Assembly: GCA_009392095.1 (NCBI GenBank) | Contig: VFHF01000101.1 | Span: 1 to 9,319, forward strand | DNA length: 9,319 nt | Source: SAR202 cluster bacterium | Lineage (GTDB): Bacteria > Chloroflexota > Dehalococcoidia > Lucifugimonadales > UBA3495 | Direction of reading: 5' to 3' | Made by a program: the position numbers and the translations under genes | Shown here: positions 1 to 6,457 of the stretch, piece by piece | How the letters are laid out: every line of letters begins with the position of its first letter | Numbering within the stretch: position 1 is the first letter of the stretch | The notes under the pieces: generated by a model | Databases searched by the model: none | What the model saw: the letters and a program-made list of their open reading frames with translations, nothing else | What the model was told of the DNA's origin: nothing

Positions 1-166
1 CCGAACGGAACGCAGAGTCCGCCAAGGCGATTTTGGAAGATTCTTCGCCGGCCTACAGCATTCCTCAGAATGCCAATCAGGAGGCGAGGACGATCCATGT
101 GGGAACAAAATTATCCGTTGTTTCATCTAGCAAGCATGAAACAACTCATTCGCCTTGAGAATTCTT
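1..166. other. Left-edge segment without a confident gene
   Basis: No gene can be assigned with confidence. One + frame is open from the window edge to a TGA at 156–158 and reads like a polar, charged C-terminal tail (it begins ERNAESAKAILEDSS). It could therefore be the last ~50 codons of a gene entering from the left. No family is recognisable, and a second + frame is also open across the same stretch, so this is weak. The stretch includes the inverted repeat at 117–145, listed separately. No convincing −35/−10 pair was found for the lipoprotein gene that follows. Confidence 0.25.
117..145. promoter_or_regulatory. 10-bp inverted repeat upstream of lipoprotein gene
   Basis: Two perfect 10-base arms, GTTGTTTCAT (117–126) and ATGAAACAAC (136–145), are separated by 9 bases. 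The right arm ends 21 nt before the ATG at 167. The arms are AT-rich and no T-run follows, so an intrinsic terminator is unlikely. An operator for a dimeric repressor, or a hairpin in the 5' leader, fits better. The binding protein is unknown. Confidence 0.45.
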
Positions 167-812
167 ATGAAAAAGATGCTATTTGCCGGCGTAGGGCTGG
201 TTATTGCCCTGGCCTTGGCTTGCTCGAGCGAAACACCGTTTTCAACGGCGAACCCAACTGCCACCACGGCCCCAACCGTGACACCTGCGCCGGTCCAGGA
301 GTGGGAGCTCCGCGAGATTGCGGGCGATGGGTCCACAGTCAGGGTCTCTATATGTTTATGCCGAGGTAGATGTGGATGTAGCAATCGACGGGAATCCTCC
401 GAGCCGGATGGACGCGACGGTCCCGATCTTGGAGTTCGTATTCGAAGGTCTGGCAGCCGGTGAACATCCCGTCTTGATCTCAGACGTCATCGGGCATAGT
501 GAATCAGCGTTGGTGATGATAGTTGAGGCCCTGCCGGACGAACAAGAAGCGCCCGATTGGCTGGCGAAATGGGTGGCAGACCTGGAAGCCGGAGCCGTGG
601 AATTTCCGCCTCGGTCCATCACCGGATACGAATACCAAGGCGGGACCGTCTACTACGTGCTTAAGGAAAGCTGCGACCAGTTCAGCGACCTTTTGGACGC
701 CAACGGCAACCTCATCGGTCATCCGGACGGCGGTATCACTGGCAGAGGTGACGGATTCACCGTCTTCTCGCCGGAAAATCTTAATGGCGAAGAGGACTGC
801 CTGGGACGCTAG
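167..812 (+). pseudogene. Small lipoprotein, apparently frameshifted
   Basis: The first part (ATG 167 onward) is a classic lipoprotein signal: MKK, a hydrophobic stretch, then ALAC with the lipidated Cys at residue 19, followed by a Ser/Thr/Pro-rich linker up to about residue 42. It should be anchored to the outer face of the membrane. This frame runs out of protein-like sequence near 350 and stops at 461–463. The sensible continuation is one frame over: LYVYAEVDVDVAIDG onward, open from 282 to the TAG at 810–812. Joining the frames near 330–350 by skipping one base gives a protein of about 215 residues. The C-terminal ~60 residues contain an ITGYEYQGGTVYYV stretch, then a Cys, an LLDANGN stretch and GHPDGGITGRGDG, which resembles the DUF6970-type lipoprotein domain (family recognised from memory). 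Either the gene is a recent pseudogene or the assembly has one extra base, for example in the GGG at 329–331 or 342–344. An alternative TTG start at 155 is less likely because ATG-MKK begins the signal peptide directly. Confidence 0.6.
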
Positions 813-1792
813 CCGCCGTTGACCCAAGCGGTGATCAGATGATGGGCGATGGCGATGGGTTGGGGGACGTTCAGCGCGTCATTCTTGCCTTGCAGGGCCG
901 CCGACACCTCGTCGCGGGAGAACCACCTGACGTCGTTCATCTCATCGTCGTCAAAGTTAATCTCCGTTGTCACTGCATCCGCGTGACAGCCAATCATCAG
1001 CGACGACGGGAAGGGCCAAGGCTGTGACGAGTGATACCGGACTTCGCCTACCTGTATCCCGGCCTCTTCCATCACCTCGCGCACCACTGCTTCCTCAATT
1101 GACTCACCCTGGTCCACAAAACCGGCCAAGGCGGAATAGGTGTTGGTACGGTTCAGGCGGCCACGGCGGGACTGGCCCAGGAGACAGCGGTCGCCGTCGG
1201 AGACCACCACGATGATCACCGGGTCTGTCCGCGGGTAATTCTCTGTCTCACATTTGGAGCATTTCCGGACCTGTCCTCCCCGGATCATGTAGGACTCGCC
1301 GCCGCATATAGCGCAGAAGCCGTTCTTGTTGTGCCAGTTGATCTGGGCCCTGGCCTGGGCGACGATGCCAGAGTCGGGGCCGCTTAAAATCTCCGTCACC
1401 GACCGTGCGTCGACGAAACGGAAACCATTCCCCTCGCTCAGTTCAGCCACGGCCTTGGCTTGGGCGGAGATATCGATGGTGAAATGGGCCGTGCCGTCCA
1501 GAAGCCCAAGAAAAACCGGACTGGCATCGATTCCCAGCCGCTCCAGGTCAGTGGCGCTAACCCAACCCAGACCATCCGCACCGCCTTCGGTCACCAGTAC
1601 ATTTAGGTCCCGTAGTGGTAGAAATTTGCTGATCGAGTCCTTGGATTTGTCGGCGATCCATTGGTCGTCGCGGCGTTCCTTCTCGCCGCGGTCGACGGGA
1701 TTGCCCGAATAAACGTGAGTGAAATTCAACTGTGTGTCCCCTAGTTCAATATGATTCGCCGTATTGTATTCGATTCTACCAACAATAGGCAT
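809..1792 (-). CDS. nudC: NADH pyrophosphatase, NudC-type Nudix hydrolase
   Basis: The protein (327 aa) is predicted to cleave NAD(H) and related dinucleotides to NMN(H) plus AMP; NudC enzymes also remove NAD caps from RNA 5' ends. It is cytoplasmic. Seen in the sequence: an N-terminal NudC-like domain (~1–145); a four-cysteine zinc ribbon with C160, C163, C178 and C181 (CxxC–x14–CxxC); a complete Nudix box from G224 (E230, then REVMEEAGI from R238, with the catalytic Glu pair E242/E243); and the family-diagnostic SQPWPFPSS at 256–264, which separates NudC from other Nudix proteins. The length is above E. coli NudC (257 aa) and near actinobacterial NudC (~310 aa). The ATG at 1792 has no strong Shine-Dalgarno, but the N-terminal domain needs a start about here. 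Its stop codon overlaps that of the convergent lipoprotein gene, and upstream it is divergent from the CMD-like gene. Confidence 0.93.
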   Translation of the reverse strand: MPIVGRIEYNTANHIELGDTQLNFTHVYSGNPVDRGEKERRDDQWIADKSKDSISKFLPLRDLNVLVTEGGADGLGWVSATDLERLGIDASPVFLGLLDGTAHFTIDISAQAKAVAELSEGNGFRFVDARSVTEILSGPDSGIVAQARAQINWHNKNGFCAICGGESYMIRGGQVRKCSKCETENYPRTDPVIIVVVSDGDRCLLGQSRRGRLNRTNTYSALAGFVDQGESIEEAVVREVMEEAGIQVGEVRYHSSQPWPFPSSLMIGCHADAVTTEINFDDDEMNDVRWFSRDEVSAALQGKNDALNVPQPIAIAHHLITAWVNGG

Positions 1793-1807
1793 AGCTTTAA
1801 TTGCATC

Positions 1808-1836
1808 TTGCCCTTGAGAAAGTTCCTCGCTATCAT
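1808..1836 (+). promoter_or_regulatory. Predicted sigma-70 promoter of the CMD-like gene
   Basis: TTGCCC at 1808–1813 (4 of 6 bases of the −35 consensus), a 17-nt spacer, and TATCAT at 1831–1836 (5 of 6 of the −10 consensus). Transcription would start near 1843, giving a leader of about 29 nt that contains the Shine-Dalgarno GGAGG at 1861–1865. The promoter sits in the 79-nt gap between the divergent nudC and CMD-like genes. It is a sequence prediction only. Confidence 0.5.
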
Positions 1837-1871
1837 GCGGCCAAAGTCAGCAACCATTAGGGAGGATCACG

Positions 1872-2426
1872 ATGGCGCGAACGCCCACAGTGACCAGAGA
1901 CCAGGTGCCCGAGAAATACCGGGAGGCTTTTGACCACGAAGTAGCGATCAGCCGGAACGCCATGGAGAACGGACCGGGCTCGGTGATGATCAACAGCCCC
2001 GAGATGCGGAAGCGGGCCAACCGTCTGGTCTTCTACTTCCGGGAGGAGTCGGAATTACCCCAGAATATCCAAGAGATAGTCATGATCATGACCGCTCGGG
2101 CCAAGGACTGCCAATACATCTGGTATGCCCATGCTGCAAGGGCCCGAGAACAGGGAGTTAGTGACGCTTTCGTGGACGCTCTCCGGGACAAGAAACCCTT
2201 GCCCAAGCTCCAGGGCGCCGAGCAGATCGTCGTGGACTACGCCATCGAACTGTTCCACACAAACCGGGTGACCGAGGCAACGTTCAAAGCCGCCCTGGAC
2301 CACTTCGGCGCCCAACTACTGACCGAACTAACCACGATGATGGGCTACTATTCCATGCTGGCCCTGAATGTGAATGCATTCGAAGTTGACCGCCCGGAAG
2401 GAGGCGAAGCCCCTCTGGTGGTTTAG
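1872..2426 (+). CDS. Carboxymuconolactone decarboxylase-like (CMD/AhpD-fold) protein
   Basis: This is a 184-aa all-helical protein of the carboxymuconolactone decarboxylase/AhpD superfamily. The core signature is at 73–97: TARAKDCQYIWYAHAARA then REQGVS, with C80, W84 and H87 in the usual helix–loop position and the 'A…GVS' continuation typical of the family. Redox-active AhpD relatives carry CxxC here; in this protein the second position is Ile83, so a peroxidase-type dithiol reaction is unlikely. The protein is closer to the 'CxYEW…H' group of putative gamma-carboxymuconolactone decarboxylases. The substrate is unknown. The start is well supported by GGAGG at 1861–1865, six bases before the ATG. 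The gene is monocistronic: a promoter lies upstream, and a REP-like pair and a terminator lie downstream. No signal peptide is seen. Confidence 0.85.
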   Translation: MARTPTVTRDQVPEKYREAFDHEVAISRNAMENGPGSVMINSPEMRKRANRLVFYFREESELPQNIQEIVMIMTARAKDCQYIWYAHAARAREQGVSDAFVDALRDKKPLPKLQGAEQIVVDYAIELFHTNRVTEATFKAALDHFGAQLLTELTTMMGYYSMLALNVNAFEVDRPEGGEAPLVV

Positions 2427-2453
2427 GGCGTCATTTCGAAATCGCCGCAATGC

Positions 2454-2587
2454 GTAGGAGCAGGTTTCCAACCTGCCCTTTCTGAATGGTACGGCGTTTG
2501 TCGAAACGAGGAACGCGTGGGTTAAGATGTTTGAACCGGAACGCATAGCGATCCGAGCGCCAGGTCGGGTTAGAAACCCGCCTCTCC
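2454..2587. repeat. REPIN-like pair of inverted hairpin repeats
   Basis: Two related hairpin units face each other across about 78 bp. Unit 1 contains GCAGGTT-TCC-AACCTGC at 2460–2476. Unit 2 contains CGGGTT-AGA-AACCCG at 2566–2580. The reverse complement of unit 2 aligns without gaps to unit 1 over about 29 bases (2454–2482). Two of the mismatches (A/G at 2462 and T/C at 2474) are compensatory within the stem, so base pairing is conserved while the sequence varies. This organisation matches REP doublets (REPINs) or a small non-autonomous mobile element. No REP-associated transposase is in the window. The element sits in the 3' region of the CMD-like gene, before its terminator. Confidence 0.6.
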
Positions 2588-2590
2588 ATT

Positions 2591-2625
2591 AAAGGCCCCA
2601 CTCGAATAATCGAGTGGGGCCTTTT
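2591..2625. terminator. Strong bidirectional intrinsic terminator
   Basis: A perfect stem, AAAGGCCCCACTCG at 2591–2604 paired with CGAGTGGGGCCTTT at 2611–2624, closes over a tiny AT loop; an additional A2605–T2610 pair makes it 15 bp. On the + strand the stem runs into TTTT (2622–2625). On the − strand it ends in TTTAAT. It lies between the convergent CMD-like gene (stop 2426) and the NHL gene (stop 2651), so it probably ends both transcripts. Confidence 0.85.
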
Positions 2626-2650
2626 GGTTGCCCTGATGACCCGCGGTTTG

Positions 2651-3649
2651 CTAGAGGTTTAGCGAGTGCTCCTCGTAGTCCTTGACCTTTTCGTAGACTT
2701 GGAGGCGGTGGCGGGCGGTCTCTAAGACGAATATGGTGTCGTTCTCGTCGATGTTTACCGCCACGGGGCGCCTGAAGCGCCATTCGGGCTCCATGTTGGC
2801 GCGGCGGCGGGCTTTGACGATGTCCGGGTTCGCGTCGATGTAGGTTTGGGTCCAGGGTGACGGTTGTTGGGCGTCGCCCACCAAAGTCGTCACGAAATGA
2901 CCGTCAGGGCCGTAGATCTGCACCCGGTGATTGCCCCAGTCAGTGACGTAAACGTCCCCATCTGAGTCGACCGCCACACCGGTCGGGCCGTGCAGGTCTC
3001 CCACGCCGTTTTCTGTCCCCTGGAACATGACCTGGAACCGGCCTTCGGTATCGAACTTTTGGACTCGGTTGTTCTTCCAGTCAGCAACGTAAACGCCGCC
3101 GTCCGGGCCAACGCACAAGCCCCAAGGAAGGTCTAGTTCGCCGTCGCCGCTGCCCTCGTGTCCGAAGGCTCCCAGGAAGGCGCCGTCCTTGGTGAATTTC
3201 TGGATGCGGTTGTTGGCACTATCGACCACAAAGAGGTTGTCGTCAGCATCGAACGCGATGCCTGAAGGGCCGTTCAACTCACCTTCTCCGCTGCCGGCAG
3301 TGCCCCAAGACGACAAGAACGCGCCTTCTTTGTCGAATACCGATATGCGGTGCAAGAAATCATCAGATGCGAAGACGTTTCCGGCGCTGTCCAAGTCGAT
3401 GGACCGAGGCCAAACGAACTGGCCGTCTCCTCGGCCGGCTGCGCCGAACTGGCCCAGGAATTCATGGTCACGGGTGACGCGGGTGATGCGCTGCCCAATC
3501 TCCTCGACACCGCGACTGACCACGTAGATCAGGTTTCCCTCGCCCAAAACGAAGTCTTGCGGCGCCCAGAATCCCTGCCCAGACATGCCGTACATGCCGA
3601 TGCAGTAACTGTAATCAAACACGCGCCCTGCGGCGACAGTGGTTAACAT
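2651..3649 (-). CDS. NHL-repeat six-bladed beta-propeller protein
   Basis: The protein (332 aa) is almost entirely NHL repeats. Five clear repeats, each with 'P.gia.D..gn.yV.D..nnRiq.f...G', lie at roughly 78–110, 125–156, 172–203, 219–250 and 293–320, with linkers of the type F.G..G.GDGeL between blades. A degenerate N-terminal blade (~25–60) would complete a six-bladed propeller. Such propellers act as binding scaffolds or, in some families, lyases; no catalytic residues can be assigned. No signal peptide or membrane segment is visible, so it may stay in the cytoplasm. The start is well supported: a Shine-Dalgarno (AGGAG) overlaps the stop codon of the DUF1501 gene and the ATG follows 10 nt after that stop, indicating translation coupling. 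It is the third gene of the DUF1800–DUF1501–NHL operon. The region after the last repeat is very short and acidic/polar. Confidence 0.88.
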   Translation of the reverse strand: MLTTVAAGRVFDYSYCIGMYGMSGQGFWAPQDFVLGEGNLIYVVSRGVEEIGQRITRVTRDHEFLGQFGAAGRGDGQFVWPRSIDLDSAGNVFASDDFLHRISVFDKEGAFLSSWGTAGSGEGELNGPSGIAFDADDNLFVVDSANNRIQKFTKDGAFLGAFGHEGSGDGELDLPWGLCVGPDGGVYVADWKNNRVQKFDTEGRFQVMFQGTENGVGDLHGPTGVAVDSDGDVYVTDWGNHRVQIYGPDGHFVTTLVGDAQQPSPWTQTYIDANPDIVKARRRANMEPEWRFRRPVAVNIDENDTIFVLETARHRLQVYEKVKDYEEHSLNL

Positions 3650-3659
3650 TTAGGGTCTC

Positions 3660-4796
3660 CTAGACGAACTGAATCTGTTCGAACTTGCCGCCTACGATTG
3701 GCACCGGGTCCAGGCCCAGCCATTGGTCGACAACGCTGGAATAGAAGCCCCGGAAATCGTAGCTTGGGTCCAAGTCGCCCTGGTTCAGGTCTTCGGGTTT
3801 CAGCGACGGATAGTTCCCGTACATCCCACCCTTCACTTGGTCGCCGATGATGAAGGCCCCGCCTCCCGCGCCGTGGTCGGTGCCGGTGCCGTTGTCGCGA
3901 ACACGCCGGCCGAACTCGGTGAAAATCATCATGATCAGGTTGTCGGCAGCGTCATGCTCCCGTAGGTCGTCAAAGAAGTCACTGATGGCCCCAGAGACTT
4001 CGGTCCACAACCTGGCGTGCATGGGAGGCTGGTTGAAATGGGTATCGAACGGCCCGTGGGCGGTGTAGAAGATCTGGGTGCCAAGGTTAGCGGTATGCAC
4101 CCGTGCCACATCCCTCAGATACTTGGCGATGCCGTTGTCGGCGTACTCGATAGTGGACGTGTAATTCTCTGGAGCGGCCTTGATGATGTCGGCTCCCATC
4201 AGTGCGTCGCGCCCGGTCTGGCCGAGGTAGTCCATGGTCGCGCCGGTACCGATGGCCGGGGCGTACATGCGCGCAAAGCGGTCTAACAACCGCGCCCGTT
4301 CTTCTTCCCCGCTGATGCCGGGAACGCTGGACATGACTCCGTAGGACTCGAGGTTGGACACCGACGTGATCGGCACTCCGCGCAACGCCAACGCCCTGGG
4401 TAGTCCTTGGCCAAAGTTCACGCACTTCAGCACGTTCTCGCCCTGAGGGTCGAGGTCGCGTACGACCTTCGCCACCCAGCCCTCTGTGCCGACAACTTCC
4501 GGTTCGCAGGTGTGCCAGATATCCATGGCCCGGAAATGGGACCTCGGCGAGTTCTCAAAGCCGATACCGTGGATTATTGCGACCTTCCCATTGTCGTACA
4601 TATCCTTCAATGGCCCCATGTTGGGGTTGAAGGCCAGTTCATCGTCAATCGGCAGGACCGTGTCCTGGGGAATCCTCACTTTGGGCCGGTTGTCGTAATA
4701 CTCCCCGTTGGTGTACGGGATTACCGTATTCATGTAATCGTTGGCGCCGGTGAGTTGAAGTATCACCACCACCGGGTCTTTCTTGGTCGCTGTCAT
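3660..4796 (-). CDS. DUF1501 family protein (alkaline-phosphatase-like fold)
   Basis: This 378-aa protein has all the landmarks of DUF1501 (COG4102): LTGANDYMNTVIPY at 15–28 (usually LSGGNDGLNTVVPY), NSPRSHFRAMDIWHT at 82–96, GPFDTHF at 248–254 (usually GGWDTH), TEFGRR then a GTGTDHG box at 293–309, and DFRGFYSSVVDQWLG at 347–361. The family is placed, from memory, in the alkaline phosphatase/sulfatase superfamily. D20, S86/H87, D251/H253 and D307/H308 are plausible metal-ligand or active-site positions (inference). The reaction is not established. Many relatives start with a twin-arginine signal; this one begins directly at MTATKKDP followed by the first core strand, so it is probably not exported by Tat. 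GAGGTG lies 5 nt before the ATG. The gene starts 42 nt after the DUF1800 stop and runs into the NHL gene with a 10-nt gap. DUF1800 and DUF1501 genes are often adjacent, supporting a shared role. Confidence 0.93.
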   Translation of the reverse strand: MTATKKDPVVVILQLTGANDYMNTVIPYTNGEYYDNRPKVRIPQDTVLPIDDELAFNPNMGPLKDMYDNGKVAIIHGIGFENSPRSHFRAMDIWHTCEPEVVGTEGWVAKVVRDLDPQGENVLKCVNFGQGLPRALALRGVPITSVSNLESYGVMSSVPGISGEEERARLLDRFARMYAPAIGTGATMDYLGQTGRDALMGADIIKAAPENYTSTIEYADNGIAKYLRDVARVHTANLGTQIFYTAHGPFDTHFNQPPMHARLWTEVSGAISDFFDDLREHDAADNLIMMIFTEFGRRVRDNGTGTDHGAGGGAFIIGDQVKGGMYGNYPSLKPEDLNQGDLDPSYDFRGFYSSVVDQWLGLDPVPIVGGKFEQIQFV

Positions 4797-4838
4797 TTCC
4801 GCACCTCGTCCTGATTGATAAGGAACTGGATAGTCGCT

Positions 4839-6242
4839 CTAGGCGAACTGGAAATCCCTGGAAGCGCCGATCAGGGCTAACATCACCCCGATCTTCTGCT
4901 CGGATTTCTCTGAATCTTCGACCGTGTCCCAATTCAAGCCGCCGTCTTCGGTAGCCTGGTCAAGGAGTTCGGATCGGGTTGTCTCGCTGAATTCCAGCGG
5001 GCCCACCAGGTCCAGGCAGGCATCGACGAACTCTTCGGGAGCAGTGACGCCTCTCTCTCTAAGTCCGGCGATTATGGCGCGGATCCCAGGCAAGGAAGTG
5101 TCGCCCATCAGTCCGGCCGCAAAATTGACCCGGCGCACTAACGCGCCGCCGTCGATCCATTCACCACCCGTGTGCCAGCTTTCCACGCTGGGCGGGTTGA
5201 GCAACTCCTGGCCTTGCCAGTTGCACTCCATGGCCAGCATGGTGAGGCCGGGCCGCGGCCCCTGGTAGTTACCCACCATCCGAACGGTGCTAACCACCAA
5301 CTCTGCCGGGCTTTTGACCCTGGTAAAACGGGCGTTCTTGAAGAAATCTGAATTGAACAGCAGCCGCAACATAGAGCGCAGGCTGCCATCCGATTCGTCG
5401 TAGGCCGCCACCAATTGGTCGATGGCATCCGGGTCGTTAGGCGGGTTGATATTCCAACTGGGAACCTGGGCTTCATCGGCGACGAAGAAGCTATAGAGAT
5501 GCCGAGCTAGGAATTGGGCGGTGGCCGGCTGTTTGACTACGATGTCGACGATATCTTCCCCATTAAAACGGCCGGTGTGGCCCAGGAAATTCTTTTCGCC
5601 GTCGTCGTGGTCTTCGGGCCGGTATTCGAAATTCCAATAGAAACGGCCAAGAGGATTTCGGGGAATCTTGGGTTCGATGGTCCAGCCAGTAAAGGCCCGG
5701 GATGCGTCTTTTATGTCATCCTCGGAGTAGTTGCCGACTCCCATGGAGAAGAGCTCAAGCAATTCACGGCCCCAATTCTCATTGATGGCGCCGTTATGGT
5801 TGCCGTTGTTGTCCAGCCACCAAATCATGGCGGGGTTCTTTGCCAATTCCACCAACAGGTCGCGGAAGCTGCCCAGGGCCTGCCGACGGAACATGGCGAT
5901 CTGCTGAGTGATCTCAGGAGGGTTGTCCACCTTAGAGTTTCCGGTGGCGAAAAGTTGGTGCCAGAAGAGGGCCAACTTCTCTTCGAGAGGGCGTTGAGTA
6001 TTGACCATGCGGTACACCCATTCTGCCTGATTTATGGGTGGCCCAAGGGCGCCCTCGTAGCCAGGCAGGAAACGGTAAAGGATGTCGTCGTCGATCGGCG
6101 GCTGGTCTTCCGGGTACAGCAACTCCTCAACCGTCGCCTCGTAGCCTTTGGCCGCTCTATCTTCCAACTCCTCCCTAGACGCGCCAAAACCAGCCCGCCG
6201 CATCAGGTGTGCTATAAGCGCAATGTCTTCTTTATCAGACAT
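4839..6242 (-). CDS. DUF1800 family protein
   Basis: This 467-aa protein is intact and of typical length for DUF1800 (COG5267). Landmarks: HLMRRAGFGAS at 12–22 (usually HLLRRAGFG), EEKLALFWHQLFATG at 87–101, GSFRDLLVELAKNPAM then WWLDNN at 124–146, NENWGRELLELFSMGVGNY at 154–172, DDIKDASRAFTGW at 175–187, and NPPSVESWHTGGEWIDGG at 349–366. It is largely helical with no membrane segment or signal peptide. The biochemical function of the family is unknown; it is commonly the gene next to DUF1501, as here. The start is supported by GGGAGGG three bases before the ATG. It is the first gene of the three-gene operon, behind a good promoter (6318–6346) and a palindrome (6364–6396). Confidence 0.93.
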   Translation of the reverse strand: MSDKEDIALIAHLMRRAGFGASREELEDRAAKGYEATVEELLYPEDQPPIDDDILYRFLPGYEGALGPPINQAEWVYRMVNTQRPLEEKLALFWHQLFATGNSKVDNPPEITQQIAMFRRQALGSFRDLLVELAKNPAMIWWLDNNGNHNGAINENWGRELLELFSMGVGNYSEDDIKDASRAFTGWTIEPKIPRNPLGRFYWNFEYRPEDHDDGEKNFLGHTGRFNGEDIVDIVVKQPATAQFLARHLYSFFVADEAQVPSWNINPPNDPDAIDQLVAAYDESDGSLRSMLRLLFNSDFFKNARFTRVKSPAELVVSTVRMVGNYQGPRPGLTMLAMECNWQGQELLNPPSVESWHTGGEWIDGGALVRRVNFAAGLMGDTSLPGIRAIIAGLRERGVTAPEEFVDACLDLVGPLEFSETTRSELLDQATEDGGLNWDTVEDSEKSEQKIGVMLALIGASRDFQFA

Positions 6243-6317
6243 GAACCCTCCCTTTCCGAATCTTATGGTCTGAAATCAAGGGATTCCGAGATACTAATTC
6301 ATTTTTTAATTTAATAC

Positions 6318-6346
6318 ATGCTACGGAGAGATAATCTGAGTGTCAA
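6318..6346 (-). promoter_or_regulatory. Predicted sigma-70 promoter of the DUF1800 operon
   Basis: Read on the − strand: a perfect −35 box TTGACA (6346–6341), a 17-nt spacer, and TAGCAT (6323–6318; 4 of 6 of the −10 consensus), followed by an AT-rich start region. Transcription would start near 6311, leaving a leader of about 68 nt before the DUF1800 ATG. This is the best promoter match in the window. The weak −10 box would fit a promoter helped by an activator. Confidence 0.62.
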
Positions 6347-6363
6347 GGATAGCAAATACGCCT

Positions 6364-6396
6364 GACGTATCGATATTCGACGAATATCGATACGTC
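6364..6396. promoter_or_regulatory. Perfect 33-bp palindrome, candidate operator
   Basis: GACGTATCGATATTCG (6364–6379) and its exact reverse complement CGAATATCGATACGTC (6381–6396) flank one central A. No mismatch occurs over 16 bp. It lies 17 nt upstream of the −35 box at 6341–6346, and its centre is about 69 nt upstream of the predicted transcription start, a usual position for an activator site. No T-run follows on either strand and the stem is half AT, so it is a poor intrinsic terminator for the amidohydrolase gene that ends at 6458. A site for a dimeric regulator or a cruciform-forming repeat are the main readings. Confidence 0.6.
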
Positions 6397-6457
6397 TCGG
6401 CCAGAACGTGAATCGACCGGTTGGGCCGCGTCAAACATTTAGGAAAGCCCTTTCCGG

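Noticed and set aside
70..369. 99-codon + strand frame across the lipoprotein signal region
   Set aside because: It covers the lipoprotein signal peptide in another frame, and its Cys/Gly/Arg-rich translation shows no protein-like pattern.
2454..2587. Pair of repeats considered as a CRISPR array
   Set aside because: The units are inverted rather than direct, there are only two, and no regular spacer series or cas gene is present.
4407..4814. + strand open frame of 135 codons opposite the DUF1501 gene
   Set aside because: It is antisense to a clear DUF1501 coding region and has no recognisable domain.
5514..6314. Long + strand open frame (266 codons) opposite the DUF1800 gene
   Set aside because: It is antisense to a well-conserved DUF1800 protein, has no family motifs, and its openness follows from the codon bias of the real gene.
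6364..6396. Palindrome read as an intrinsic terminator of the amidohydrolase gene
   Set aside because: The one-base centre does not make a normal loop (it would need to open to at least three bases), the stem is not GC-rich, and no T-run follows on the − strand. It remains possible but is less likely than a protein site.
6442..6455. GGAAAG-CC-CTTTCC hairpin just past the amidohydrolase stop
   Set aside because: Six-bp stem with a two-base loop and no T-run; too weak to call as a terminator.
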